Assembly (NCBI RefSeq): GCF_003987495.1 | Contig: NZ_NGJU01000003.1 | Span: 96,568-160,567 of the forward strand | Reading direction: 5' to 3' | Source: Vagococcus salmoninarum | GTDB lineage: Bacteria; Bacillota; Bacilli; Lactobacillales; Vagococcaceae | DNA: 64,000 bases | Part shown: piece after piece, positions 34,197-42,732 of the stretch | How the letters are laid out: every line of letters starts with the position of its first letter | Numbering within the stretch: the first letter of the stretch is position 1 | Notes under the pieces: generated by a model | Told to the model about the DNA's origin: nothing | Seen by the model: only the letters and a program-made list of their open reading frames with translations | The model's database searches: none | Program-made: the position numbers and the translations under genes

Positions 34197-34246
34197 AAAA
34201 AAACCTTCTTTTACTATTAAATAAAATAGCAAAAAAAGGTTAGGTA
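34197..34246 (-). terminator. Riboswitch terminator before xpt
   Basis: On the minus strand AACCTTTTTTTGCTATT pairs imperfectly with AATAGTAAAAGAAGGTT and is followed by seven T. It lies between the purine aptamer and xpt and should form when purine is bound. Confidence 0.85.
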
Positions 34247-34258
34247 ATCCTATTTTTT

Positions 34259-34322
34259 GCTTATAGTCCAGTGTTTACGGCACTAGGTAGAGACGATCAA
34301 CCAATTATGATCATATACAAGC
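34259..34322 (-). promoter_or_regulatory. Guanine/xanthine-type purine riboswitch aptamer
   Basis: The minus strand has the purine aptamer blocks in order: GCTTGTATATGATCA, GATCGTCTCTACC, CCGTAAA and GGACTATAAGC. The C in GACTAT marks the guanine class rather than the adenine class (GATTAT). P1 forms by GCTT/AAGC. It represses xpt-pbuX when guanine is plentiful. Confidence 0.95.
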
Positions 34323-34346
34323 TGTAATTTTCAAAAAGTTTTCTTA

Positions 34347-34375
34347 ATTATCTATCATTTTCACCTTTTTATCAA
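34347..34375 (-). promoter_or_regulatory. Promoter of the xpt riboswitch
   Basis: Minus-strand -35 TTGATA (34370-34375) and -10 GATAAT (34347-34352), spacer 17, about 25 bases before the aptamer. Confidence 0.65.
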
Positions 34376-34432
34376 GTCAATTCTTAATATTATTCCGATT
34401 TTATCCTTTAATATTAAGTTTTTCTCATTAAT

Positions 34433-34464
34433 AAAAAAGCCACTTAGTAACTAAGTGACTTTTT
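34433..34464 (-). terminator. Terminator after the minimal LPXTG gene
   Basis: AAAAAAGCCACTTAG (34433-34447) pairs with CTAAGTGACTTTTT (34451-34464) with a three-base loop and T runs on both sides. It directly follows the small LPXTG gene. Confidence 0.88.
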
Positions 34465-34467
34465 AGG

Positions 34468-34692
34468 CTATTCTTCTTCTTCGTTTTCTTTTTTTCGTCT
34501 AATCAAAACAATAATGATTAAGATGACTAAAATAATACCACCAATGATAATCCCAGTTTTGGCAATTTCTTCACCAGTGTTCGGTAAAGCTTGTAAGGTG
34601 CTAGCATCAGCTATTAAGCTGGTCCCGCCAAATACAGTGATGAATGCCAACATTCCAAGAATGTTTAACAGAGCTTTAATTTCTTTTTTCAT
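34468..34692 (-). CDS. Minimal LPXTG-anchored surface peptide
   Basis: A 74-aa protein that is almost only export and anchoring signals. It has a signal peptide (1-30, KKEIK start, hydrophobic 10-27, likely cut after IADA), a mature stretch of about six residues (STLQA), the sortase motif LPNTGEE (36-42), a hydrophobic anchor (45-63) and a charged tail RRKKENEEEE. After sortase cleavage only about ten residues would remain on peptidoglycan. AAAGGAG precedes the ATG. It stands alone with its own terminator. It might be a peptide signal, a sortase substrate competitor or a remnant of a longer gene. The role is unknown. Confidence 0.8.
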   Translation of the reverse strand: MKKEIKALLNILGMLAFITVFGGTSLIADASTLQALPNTGEEIAKTGIIIGGIILVILIIIVLIRRKKENEEEE

Positions 34693-34793
34693 CTTTAAGT
34701 CTCCTTTGTTTATTAAAGTAGCTTTCAGTAAAAATAAAATAACAATAAGTTATTATACCATAATATAAACAAAGTTCAATAACTAACCCTTTA

Positions 34794-35429
34794 TTAATCG
34801 TAGTTATTTAACTGATAGGTTTCAATTACTTTGATTATTTTTTGAGCGTAAGTTGGATCAGTGGCATAACCAGCCTCTTGCAACGCTTGGGCAGCACTTA
34901 GATAATTGTCACTGGCTACTACTTTTTCATAAAGTTGGGGATTCCAAGAAACACCGTTAATAAAGAGTTGGGCATGATCTTCCATAGAAGCTTCCCAACT
35001 TGGATAGACGCGAAAATCAGCGACAATTTCAACCCACTTATTATCAACAAATTCTTTTGTCAGTAAGCCAATTTTTTCTTCCTGACCATAGGCTTTAATG
35101 CCATATAAATTATTGTATTCTCGACCTAATTGACTTTGGCCCCAATCAGATTCTAAGATCGCTTGGCTAATAATGATACTAGGTAAGATGCCATATTGTT
35201 TTTGAAGCTTTTGAGCGTGATCACTGATCTCATCAATAAAATCCTCTTTCCTTGGGCCACTGTCATAGCTAGGTGTCATAATTTTAGTTGTAAGTAAGTT
35301 GAGGGCAAAGAAATAGCCTGCTCCTATTACAACTGTGATCATCAGCCAAAAAAACAGTCGTTGAATTCGCAACTGTTGTTTTTTCCGCTTTCCTTTTGGT
35401 CGTCTTCTTTTAGTGGTTTTGCTAGTCAT
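34794..35429 (-). CDS. Membrane-anchored GH73 glucosaminidase (LytG/FlgJ type)
   Basis: This 211-aa peptidoglycan hydrolase has a basic N-terminus (RRRPKGKRKK), one membrane anchor (about 25-46) and an extracytoplasmic GH73 domain (about 65-205). The catalytic glutamate is Glu93 in SQAILESDWGQS; NNLYGIK and YPSWEASMEDH are typical. It cleaves N-acetylglucosaminyl bonds in glycan strands. It follows the M15 carboxypeptidase gene by seven bases in an operon, so the two probably remodel the wall together. No cell-wall binding repeat is present, which suggests local action at the membrane. Confidence 0.92.
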   Translation of the reverse strand: MTSKTTKRRRPKGKRKKQQLRIQRLFFWLMITVVIGAGYFFALNLLTTKIMTPSYDSGPRKEDFIDEISDHAQKLQKQYGILPSIIISQAILESDWGQSQLGREYNNLYGIKAYGQEEKIGLLTKEFVDNKWVEIVADFRVYPSWEASMEDHAQLFINGVSWNPQLYEKVVASDNYLSAAQALQEAGYATDPTYAQKIIKVIETYQLNNYD

Positions 35430-35436
35430 TCTTTCC

Positions 35437-36195
35437 CTACTTTTCTAATAGTTCCAAATACTCTTCTAAAACCAATTGATGTTTTTCCATAAATTTCGCA
35501 CTTTCATTACCAACATAGCGTAAATGCCAAGGCTCATAATTAATTCCAGTGATTTCTTCTTTCCCCTTCGGATAACGGATAACAAAACCATAACTACTGG
35601 CATTTTGATCAATCCATTTCCCAGCAGGGGTGTCATAAAAACCATCTTCTAAGCCCCGACCTTGGTTGTACCATTCTTGATCGACGACATCCACAGCCAG
35701 ACCTGTATGGTGTTCACTAGTTCCCGGTACTGTGATGTACTCTTTCGTCTTTAACTCTGCTTCTTTTTGACTTAAACCAGCTGCTAACTGTTCCGCCACC
35801 CCATTATCAAAGACTTCTTGCTGATGGGCAATTGAGCGATAGGCTGATAAAACAGTTAACGAATAACCGGCATTCAAGGCAGCTTCTTCAAAGGCATAAT
35901 AAGCATCATAAACTCGTTCATCTATTTCATAGCTATTTTTCATAGGTATAAGTTTAGACCCTTCAGCTTTGATTGGGTGTTGACTATTAACTAGCAGCAA
36001 CTGCCAATCGCTTTTCTTGACCTTTGGTAACTCTTTTAACAGCTCTTCTTCCTGAGGGACACTGTTAGAACTTGGTTTAGCTTCTTGACTTTTAGCCGTC
36101 AACTCAGGTTGGGCTTTTTCTTTAGGTAAAAAGAAAATCACTACCATTATTAAGACGATCCCTAAAGACAACACATTTATTATTTTTTTAATCAT
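35437..36195 (-). CDS. VanY-type D,D-carboxypeptidase (M15B)
   Basis: A 252-aa membrane-anchored metallopeptidase. An N-terminal hydrophobic anchor (about 4-22) is followed by a low-complexity linker and the M15B domain. Zn and catalytic motifs are visible in SEHHTGLAVDVVD (HxxxxxxD) and EPWHLRYVG (final histidine). It removes the terminal D-Ala from peptidoglycan stems. Vancomycin-resistance VanY is a relative, but no van genes are here, so this is a housekeeping member. ATG 36195 with GGGGAG four bases upstream is preferred over GTG 36207. It lies between the 181-aa gene and the GH73 gene. Confidence 0.92.
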   Translation of the reverse strand: MIKKIINVLSLGIVLIMVVIFFLPKEKAQPELTAKSQEAKPSSNSVPQEEELLKELPKVKKSDWQLLLVNSQHPIKAEGSKLIPMKNSYEIDERVYDAYYAFEEAALNAGYSLTVLSAYRSIAHQQEVFDNGVAEQLAAGLSQKEAELKTKEYITVPGTSEHHTGLAVDVVDQEWYNQGRGLEDGFYDTPAGKWIDQNASSYGFVIRYPKGKEEITGINYEPWHLRYVGNESAKFMEKHQLVLEEYLELLEK

Positions 36196-36207
36196 TATTC
36201 TCCCCAC

Positions 36208-36753
36208 TTAATTCTTATCGTCTAGAACGTATGTATCTGTTAAGTTTTCGTTTACCCACTCTAGTAAATCTACTGGGGAGTCTTCAATCTGCTGTTGAAC
36301 AACTGCTGGTAAACAAAACTCTAGAATATCATCATAACCCCACAAATCGTAATCTAAAAAAACCCGTAAATTGATTGTTTCTTTACGTTGACTAGCCATC
36401 CCAACTTTATTATGGGAATCTCGTTGACTAATTAACTCCACCATCGCCTCACCAGAACGAATCCATTTTTTAGCGACTAATGATTTGACTCTTTTATATT
36501 CTAATACAACATAGTTTCTTTTTTCAGGAAATAAAATTGTTTGTTTAATAATTTTTTGCATGAGCATCCACTCGTAATCAGAAAACAGACTTTTGATTTT
36601 TTGCATGTCTTCGCCTTGGAGGACCAGCGTACCATCTTTCCAAGCTTGCCAATCATTTAAGGAAATTTCTAAATAACTTGCACAAAATTGACTTTCTGTT
36701 TTAAATTGACTAATAATTTGGTCGACAATTATTTTTACCATTGCTTGATGCAT
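36208..36753 (-). CDS. Hypothetical protein in the peptidoglycan-hydrolase operon
   Basis: A 181-aa soluble protein without signal peptide or membrane segment. I do not recognise it. The N-terminal half is helical (IIVDQIISQFKTESQFCASY, LNDWQAWKDG), the DWQAWKDG stretch recalling helix-turn-helix adaptor folds, and the C-terminal half is mixed. It is the first gene of an operon with the M15 carboxypeptidase and GH73 glucosaminidase; its stop almost abuts the next gene. It may regulate or localise the wall enzymes, which is only inference. Confidence 0.7.
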   Translation of the reverse strand: MHQAMVKIIVDQIISQFKTESQFCASYLEISLNDWQAWKDGTLVLQGEDMQKIKSLFSDYEWMLMQKIIKQTILFPEKRNYVVLEYKRVKSLVAKKWIRSGEAMVELISQRDSHNKVGMASQRKETINLRVFLDYDLWGYDDILEFCLPAVVQQQIEDSPVDLLEWVNENLTDTYVLDDKN

Positions 36754-36892
36754 TTACCTCACCTCTCTTATTTCATTTTACCTTGTTTCACAAAAAAAAG
36801 CACTTCAGATGACAATTCTTAAGATTTACTTTCCACTAATAAAAAACCTTCTGTTATAATACCTTTAGAGACAAGTAAAGGAGCGTTCCATT

Positions 36893-37843
36893 ATGAAAAA
36901 ATTTAACTGGGGAATTATTGGCTTAGGTGAGATTGCCACTCAATTTGCCGAAACATTTGACCCTGAAACAGGGAATTTAATTGGTGCCGCCTCACGATCC
37001 CTAGCCAAAGCTGAAACATTTGCCCAGGCTCATCAAATCCCCAAAGCCTATGGTAGTTACAAGGAGATTGTCAAAGACCCTGAGATAGATGTCATTTATA
37101 TCGCAACACCACATAACCATCACCTTGATAGTATTTTATTAGCTTTAAATAATAATAAACATGTTTTATGTGAAAAAGCGATTACGATGAATAGTCAAGA
37201 ACTAATCGAAGCTCAGACCCTTGCTCAAGCAAAAGGCTTAGTCTTAGCTGAAGCCATGACGATTTTTAATATGCCTTTATACCAGGCGTTAAAAACGAGA
37301 ATTGACAGTGATGAATTTGGTGCCTTAAAAATGATTCAAGCCTCATTCGGTAGCTACAAAGAAGCTGATCCAACTAATCGTTTCTTTAATCAAGAATTAG
37401 CAGGAGGGGCCATCCTAGATATTGGCACCTACGCCCTAGCTTTTACTCGCTTCTTTTTGTCAGAGCAGCCAAACTTTGTCCAATCGACAATGCTTCCCTT
37501 TACTACTGGGGTAGATGAGCAATCAGTCACTATTTTACGTAATCCCCAAAATGAAATGGCCACTGTGGCCTTAAGTTTCCAAGCAAAGATGCCTAAACAA
37601 GGGATTGTGGCTTTTGAAAAAGCCTTTCTAACGATTACTGATTACCCTCGAGCTGACTTTTGTACGATTACCTTTCTCGATGGTCATGTTGAAAACTTCC
37701 AAGTCGGGCAAAGTAGCTTAGCTATGAATTATGAAGTCATAAATATGTCAAAGTTAATTACTGGTGAATTAAAGAATACCTCTTTAGAACTAACTAGGGA
37801 TGTTATGGCTTTAATGGATATTATGCGCAGCCAATGGCTTTAA
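36893..37843 (+). CDS. Gfo/Idh/MocA-family oxidoreductase
   Basis: This 316-aa NAD(P)-dependent dehydrogenase has the N-terminal Rossmann motif GLGEIATQFAE (about 10-20) and a C-terminal alpha/beta domain. The family motif EKP reads CEKAITM (about 95-101), a proline-to-alanine change. The dimerisation/catalytic stretch GGAILDIGTYAL is typical. Members act on sugars, inositol or dihydrodiols; the substrate is unknown. AAGGAG precedes the ATG. It is monocistronic and ends in a strong terminator. Confidence 0.88.
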   Translation: MKKFNWGIIGLGEIATQFAETFDPETGNLIGAASRSLAKAETFAQAHQIPKAYGSYKEIVKDPEIDVIYIATPHNHHLDSILLALNNNKHVLCEKAITMNSQELIEAQTLAQAKGLVLAEAMTIFNMPLYQALKTRIDSDEFGALKMIQASFGSYKEADPTNRFFNQELAGGAILDIGTYALAFTRFFLSEQPNFVQSTMLPFTTGVDEQSVTILRNPQNEMATVALSFQAKMPKQGIVAFEKAFLTITDYPRADFCTITFLDGHVENFQVGQSSLAMNYEVINMSKLITGELKNTSLELTRDVMALMDIMRSQWL

Positions 37844-37844
37844 T

Positions 37845-37878
37845 AAAAAAACATCTTCCTTCAGGAAGATGTTTTTTT
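37845..37878. terminator. Bidirectional terminator after the Gfo/Idh/MocA gene
   Basis: AAAAAAACATCTTCCT (37845-37860) pairs with AGGAAGATGTTTTTTT (37863-37878). It overlaps the stop region of the convergent ArAE gene. Confidence 0.92.
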
Positions 37879-38840
37879 TACGTTTTTAATTTCTCAGAAT
37901 AAGTTATTTTAATGTCTATAAAACGTTGAAACTCGTTTAATAATTGATAAAGATTTGCCCGATTTTCAAATTCTTCTCGACTTTTAGGTAACGGGGCTTG
38001 ACGATAAGCAGCTAAAACTAACTGGATTTCCGCGCTCATTTTTTGACCATCGTTTTCGATTGATAAATTATCAGCTGTTGTTAACAAAAGATTTTGAACC
38101 CCAGTCACATTACCTTTTTCATGACTAATGACTTTCACTAACTCATTCATCTTACTTAAGACGTTAACTTGAAGTCGACGCATGGCAAAATAATCTAAGA
38201 AATAAACATCTTCTCCTAACAACTGATTCTCATCATGACGCTTAGCTTCCTCTTCGGCGCTCTCTAAGTCTTTAATCACATTGACTAGTAAGTTATCACA
38301 GGAGATTGAAGCAGCTGTCCCATCTAAGTAAGAGGCCATTCCGTAAAGCAAGGCTTTAATTTTTTCATCATTTTTTTCTTGGTTTCCTTTTAGAAGTTTG
38401 ATTTTACTTGGCATATAAGAGTTAGCCAGTAAGGCTAAACCAGCACCGATGACTAGCAACGTAAAGGCATTGCTAATCAGACTCAAGGAAAGACTTTCCT
38501 CAACTAAATAATGGGTGATTAACACTGAGCTGACAGGAATCCCATCGGACATCCCGTATTTAACTGCCAGGGGAATAAACACTAGTAAGTACACACCAAA
38601 AGCCACTGCGTTAAAGCCCAGGAGTTTAAAAAAGATAAAAGCAATGCTCGTTGCTAATGCCAATGACCCAACCCGTAAGATCGCCGTTTTAAAAGCGGAC
38701 CGTTTACTGTTAGTCACACTTAATAGCGCAATAATTCCTGCTGAGGCTGGATACAGCAAACCAATTTTCTGCGCGATAATAATTCCGACTGCGGCACAAA
38801 CAGCCGTCTTAACTGTTCTCATTCCAACTTTTAATGGCAT
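37878..38840 (-). CDS. Aromatic acid exporter (ArAE/DUF939) family protein 1
   Basis: A 320-aa membrane protein with six N-terminal membrane segments in ArAE/FUSC style (MRTVKTAVCAAVGIIIAQ start; SAGIIALLSV) and a long helical cytoplasmic C-terminal domain (about 155-320). FUSC-type proteins export aromatic acids or toxic compounds in other bacteria; the Gram-positive substrate is not established. It is divergent from a YkyA-like lipoprotein gene and a second ArAE gene. The 128-base gap between holds promoters for both sides. Confidence 0.85.
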   Translation of the reverse strand: MPLKVGMRTVKTAVCAAVGIIIAQKIGLLYPASAGIIALLSVTNSKRSAFKTAILRVGSLALATSIAFIFFKLLGFNAVAFGVYLLVFIPLAVKYGMSDGIPVSSVLITHYLVEESLSLSLISNAFTLLVIGAGLALLANSYMPSKIKLLKGNQEKNDEKIKALLYGMASYLDGTAASISCDNLLVNVIKDLESAEEEAKRHDENQLLGEDVYFLDYFAMRRLQVNVLSKMNELVKVISHEKGNVTGVQNLLLTTADNLSIENDGQKMSAEIQLVLAAYRQAPLPKSREEFENRANLYQLLNEFQRFIDIKITYSEKLKT

Positions 38841-38968
38841 TTAATCCCTCCTAATCACTCCTTCAAGGATACCATGAATCTAACATTATTCCGATACTAA
38901 TTTCTTTTAAATAACTAAGAAACCTGGTTTCTGTGGTATGATATATAGTATAAATTAGGAGGTCGACA

Positions 38969-39607
38969 ATGAATAAACGAATGTTTCTAAAAGTGCTCAT
39001 CTTCTTACCCTTATTTCTTGGCGCCTGTGGTATTACTGAAGAATTAGAGCAAGCAAAAAATAGTGTCAATGACTTAAAAGTCAATATTGAAACCCAAACT
39101 AAAAATTACCAACAACTATCACTCTACTTAAATGAGATTCCTGAAGCTTTCACGACGGACATGGAAGCCAGCCCAGAAACTGGTCTTTTTCCTGAGGATA
39201 CTGGGGCGATTTTCGATAATTATACGTTACGTCAAGAGTTACATCAAGAGATGGTTAGTCAACAGAAGGCCATCAAAAAACATAAAAAAAGCTTGGACCA
39301 AACAATTAAAAACAATGGGGCTGATGTTGATAACGCTCAGTTAAAATTAATTAGTAACAGCCTGTCAATCATCATTAGTAATTTTGACTCATTGAGTATT
39401 TACGTTGAGACGAGTATTGCCCAAGAAATTGATTTTTATGCTGACTTGCCTTCAGATAATATGGCTGAAGAATTATCGATTGTGCAACGAACTTATGGCG
39501 CTATGGACATCATTAGTGAAGAAGCCGAAGCCAACAACACTTATACTTTAAGTTTAATCAAAACCTTTATTAAAGAAGCACCCAAAAGTAAGGAGAAATC
39601 AAAATGA
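38969..39607 (+). CDS. YkyA-like putative cell-wall-binding lipoprotein
   Basis: This 212-aa lipoprotein has a signal peptide with the lipobox LGAC (Cys20). Most of the mature protein is helical with heptad-like Leu/Ile spacing, probably a helical bundle (LEQAKNSVNDLKVNIETQ, KKHKKSLDQTIKNNG). YkyA-type proteins are annotated as wall-binding but have no proven function. Its stop overlaps the ATG of the next ArAE gene by four bases (ATGA), so they are coupled. It may be the extracytoplasmic partner of that exporter. Confidence 0.85.
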   Translation: MNKRMFLKVLIFLPLFLGACGITEELEQAKNSVNDLKVNIETQTKNYQQLSLYLNEIPEAFTTDMEASPETGLFPEDTGAIFDNYTLRQELHQEMVSQQKAIKKHKKSLDQTIKNNGADVDNAQLKLISNSLSIIISNFDSLSIYVETSIAQEIDFYADLPSDNMAEELSIVQRTYGAMDIISEEAEANNTYTLSLIKTFIKEAPKSKEKSK

Positions 39608-40191
39608 TTGCTGGCCCCTTTCGGATTGGATTAAGAACAATCAAAACTTGTTTAGCAGTGATGCTCTGTATCTTGCTTTTTCAAATCTTAGACCGTGACA
39701 CTCCGATGATTGCTTGTTTAGCTGCTGTTTTCGCTATGCGGGAAGATGTCTCTACGACGATTTCTTTTGGTACTTATCGCATCGTTGGTAACTTGCTAGG
39801 TGGTGTCTTAGCCCTTGTTTATATTTTAACTTTCAGATTTTTTAATTATAATTTTTATGTTGAGTTATTATTAATTCCTTGCTTAATTGCATTTATCATC
39901 ATTTTTTCTGATGGACTTAATTTTAACCCGGGAATCATTGGGGCTTGTGCGACTTTTTTTATCATCGTCTTAACCGTTCCTGAAACTGAATCTTTCAGTT
40001 ACGCCATTGCTCGAATTATGGACACTGTTATTGGGACCTTAGTCGCGATTGTCGTCAACCATGTTTTCCCCTCCCGCAAAAGGGCGAAGCCACTCGTTCC
40101 CTTAAAAACTAAAGAAGAAATCATTACTGAACAACAAGCAGAAATTAACGACTTAAAACATCAACTACTTGAAAATCAAACTAAGAAGTAA
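39604..40191 (+). CDS. Aromatic acid exporter (ArAE) family protein 2
   Basis: A 195-aa ArAE/FUSC membrane protein with six membrane segments. It has the typical start RIGLRTIKTCLAVMLCILL and the DRDTPMIACLAAVFAMRED stretch (MIACLAAVFAMRED). It is shorter than the divergent copy at 37.9-38.8 kb because it lacks the large cytoplasmic domain; a short coiled-coil tail (about 170-195) replaces it. It overlaps the lipoprotein gene by four bases, so the two are likely one functional unit. Confidence 0.87.
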   Translation: MIAGPFRIGLRTIKTCLAVMLCILLFQILDRDTPMIACLAAVFAMREDVSTTISFGTYRIVGNLLGGVLALVYILTFRFFNYNFYVELLLIPCLIAFIIIFSDGLNFNPGIIGACATFFIIVLTVPETESFSYAIARIMDTVIGTLVAIVVNHVFPSRKRAKPLVPLKTKEEIITEQQAEINDLKHQLLENQTKK

Positions 40192-40225
40192 GTCATGACT
40201 TTTTAGACACTGGAGGATGGCATTA

Positions 40226-41185
40226 TTGGAAAACCTAATTAGTATTGTTGTTCCTTGTTTCAATGAAGAAAAAACAATCACTTTCTTTTATCAAGCAATG
40301 AAAAAAATCGAAAAAAAACTTACTCCTTACGAATTTGAGTTTATTTTTATTAACGATGGCTCGAAAGATACTACTTTAGACATTATTAAAGCCTTAGCGG
40401 CAATCGACCCTGATCTGATTAAGTATCTTTCCTTCTCCCGTAACTTCGGAAAAGAAGCGGCCATGTATGCCGGTTTAGCTGAGGCTCGTGGCCAGTATGT
40501 GACCGTCATGGATGTGGATCTCCAAGACCCGCCAGAACTATTGTTAGAAATGGTAGCAGTTTTAGAAGAAGGAATTTATGACTGTGTCGGGGCACGTCGG
40601 GTTAACCGGAAAGATGAACCTGCTCTACGCTCATTTTTCGCTCGCCAGTTTTATAAAATTATCAATCGGATTTCCGACACTGAAATTATTGACGGTGTTC
40701 GTGATTACCGCTTAATGACGAGACAAATGGTCGATGCCATTCTCTCATTAACGGAATATAATCGCTTTTCCAAGGGGATCTTTAGCTGGGTCGGTTTTAA
40801 TACTAAATATTTGGAATTTGAAAATCGCGAACGAATTGCTGGCGAAACCTCTTGGTCATTTTTCGGACTACTTAAATATTCTCTTGAAGGAATTATTTCT
40901 TTTTCCGTTTTCCCTTTAGCGATCGCTTCCTTTATTGGAATCTTCACTTTTTTACTCTCACTAATTTTCTTAGTCCTCATCGTTGGTCGGGCGCTACTCT
41001 ATGGTGATCCAGTCTCTGGTTGGCCTTCCTTAATTAGTGTCATCTTGCTTTTAGGTGGCATCCAATTATTTTGTATCGGCATTATCGGTCAATATTTAGG
41101 GCGCGTCTTTACTGAAGTCAAAAAACGCCCACTCTACATTACGAAAGAAACTAATATTAGCAAAAAAGCTAAGAGAAAACGCTAA
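40226..41185 (+). CDS. GtrB/CsbB-type family 2 glycosyltransferase
   Basis: A 319-aa membrane glycosyltransferase of the GtrB/CsbB type. The GT2 domain (about 1-225) has ISIVVPCFNEEKTI and the DXD-type DVDLQDPP. Two C-terminal membrane segments (about 230-260 and 275-300) follow. Such enzymes move a sugar to undecaprenyl phosphate for decoration of wall polymers. The start is decided by the ribosome site: GGAGG abuts ATG 40217 but is nine bases from TTG 40226, so I choose TTG. No flippase partner is adjacent. Confidence 0.88.
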   Translation: MENLISIVVPCFNEEKTITFFYQAMKKIEKKLTPYEFEFIFINDGSKDTTLDIIKALAAIDPDLIKYLSFSRNFGKEAAMYAGLAEARGQYVTVMDVDLQDPPELLLEMVAVLEEGIYDCVGARRVNRKDEPALRSFFARQFYKIINRISDTEIIDGVRDYRLMTRQMVDAILSLTEYNRFSKGIFSWVGFNTKYLEFENRERIAGETSWSFFGLLKYSLEGIISFSVFPLAIASFIGIFTFLLSLIFLVLIVGRALLYGDPVSGWPSLISVILLLGGIQLFCIGIIGQYLGRVFTEVKKRPLYITKETNISKKAKRKR

Positions 41186-41220
41186 ATTAGTAAGGAAAAA
41201 TTTTTGAAAACTTCACTAAT

Positions 41221-41261
41221 AAAAAATCCCCTGACAATCTTGAGTTGTCAGGGGATTTTTT
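41221..41261. terminator. Bidirectional terminator between the GT2 and flotillin genes
   Basis: AAAAAATCCCCTGACAA (from 41221) pairs with TTGTCAGGGGATTTTTT (to 41261). T runs occur on both strands and serve both convergent genes. Confidence 0.93.
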
Positions 41262-42715
41262 TATTCGTCTTTATCTGTTAAATTAACAATGTTATGGCTA
41301 GGTTTTTTAGTCATGTTTTCCAACATTTCTTTTAAATCTAAACCAGTTGTTTCTTTTAAGGTTTCTTGTGATGATGCAAGTAAGTTAGTCGCGTAATTAG
41401 TAATGCGGTTAGCGCCACTACCTTCGCCACCTTGGCCTGTATCAACAACTGAAATTTTCTCGATATTGCCTAAAGGCTGTGCTGCTTCTTTAACTAAGCT
41501 TGGTAACATATCAATGACCATACTCATCACAGCTGCTTCACCATATTGTTTAAAGGCTTCGGCAATCTTAGCTTTCGCTTCGGCTTCAGCAGCACCTTTT
41601 GCGAGAATTGCTTCAGCTTCAGCATTACCTTCTAAGCGAACTTGAGAGGCATTGGCTTCGGCCATCGCTTCAATTCTAAATTTCTCTGCTTCAGCTTCAG
41701 CGACTTCACGAGCTTTACCAGCTAAAGCTTCTTGTTCTTTAGCATAACGATCTGCATCGGCTTTTTTCTTCACTTCTGAATCGTATTGTTTCTCACGACG
41801 AGTGATTTCTTTTTCTTCTAATTCAATTTGTTTTTGACGCTCAATGATTTTTACTTCCATCTCTTGGGCAACAACTTCTTGTTGTGCACGGGCACTTTGT
41901 AAGTTATAGGCCTGATCGGCTTTGGCTTTGGCCACGTCTGACTCTTCTTTATAAAGAGCTAGTTTTAATTCTTTTTCTTTTGAAGCTTCAGCAATTTCTG
42001 TCTGACGTTCTAATTCTGATTTTTGTGATTCTTTTTCTGCTTGAGCACGTTTGATCCGCGTTTCTTTATCAGCTTCTGCTTCGGCGATATTGGCATCACG
42101 TTTCACTTGAGCGATTCTTGGTTTACCTAATGAATCTAAGTAACCATTGTTATCACGAACTTCTTTAATCGTAAATGAAACAATAATTAAGCCCATTTTC
42201 GCTAAATCGACACTAGCTACTTCTTGAACGCTTTGGCTAAATTTATCCCGGTTTTGGTAAATCTCTTCGACAGTCATCGAACCTAAGATTGAACGTAAGT
42301 GACCTTCTAAAACTTCACGAGCTTCATTTTCTAAGTCACCACGAGTTTTACTTAAAAACTGTTCAGCTGCTGTAGCAATTTCTTCAACTGATGAACCAAT
42401 TTTAATAATTGAAGTACCATCAGCCATGACTGGCACACCTTGTTCAGTATAAACTTCAGGGGTAGACACATCTAGTTTACTTGATAACAAACTTAAACGG
42501 TTTGAACGTTGAAAGACTGGTAAGACAAAAGCCCCGCCACCACGGACAATTTTAACTTTGTTACCTGATTCATCTTTATGGACATTCTTTGTTCCTAAGT
42601 AACTACCACTGATGATTAGTGCCTCATCTGGTTTAGCTGTTTGATATTTTGAAATAAAAATGATCAACAACATTAATAAAATAAAAACGACGATTCCAAT
42701 TACAACTAAAAGCAT
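41261..42715 (-). CDS. floT: Flotillin-like SPFH-domain protein
   Basis: This 484-aa flotillin (FloT/YuaG type) has an N-terminal membrane hairpin or anchor (about 1-24), an SPFH/band-7 domain (about 30-200) and a long Ala/Glu/Lys coiled coil (about 205-410, repeated AEAEA). It scaffolds membrane microdomains and affects fluidity, division and secretion complexes. GAGGAGG precedes the ATG. The NfeD-like gene lies just upstream with a 17-base gap, the common NfeD-flotillin pairing. The C-terminal PSHNIVNL tail is short. Confidence 0.93.
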   Translation of the reverse strand: MLLVVIGIVVFILLMLLIIFISKYQTAKPDEALIISGSYLGTKNVHKDESGNKVKIVRGGGAFVLPVFQRSNRLSLLSSKLDVSTPEVYTEQGVPVMADGTSIIKIGSSVEEIATAAEQFLSKTRGDLENEAREVLEGHLRSILGSMTVEEIYQNRDKFSQSVQEVASVDLAKMGLIIVSFTIKEVRDNNGYLDSLGKPRIAQVKRDANIAEAEADKETRIKRAQAEKESQKSELERQTEIAEASKEKELKLALYKEESDVAKAKADQAYNLQSARAQQEVVAQEMEVKIIERQKQIELEEKEITRREKQYDSEVKKKADADRYAKEQEALAGKAREVAEAEAEKFRIEAMAEANASQVRLEGNAEAEAILAKGAAEAEAKAKIAEAFKQYGEAAVMSMVIDMLPSLVKEAAQPLGNIEKISVVDTGQGGEGSGANRITNYATNLLASSQETLKETTGLDLKEMLENMTKKPSHNIVNLTDKDE

Positions 42716-42732
42716 TTTTTTTCCTCCTCTAT

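Noticed and set aside
35437-36195. Vancomycin-resistance vanY
   Set aside because: No vanH, vanA/B or vanX and no VanRS-type genes are nearby; the M15 domain is common in housekeeping enzymes.
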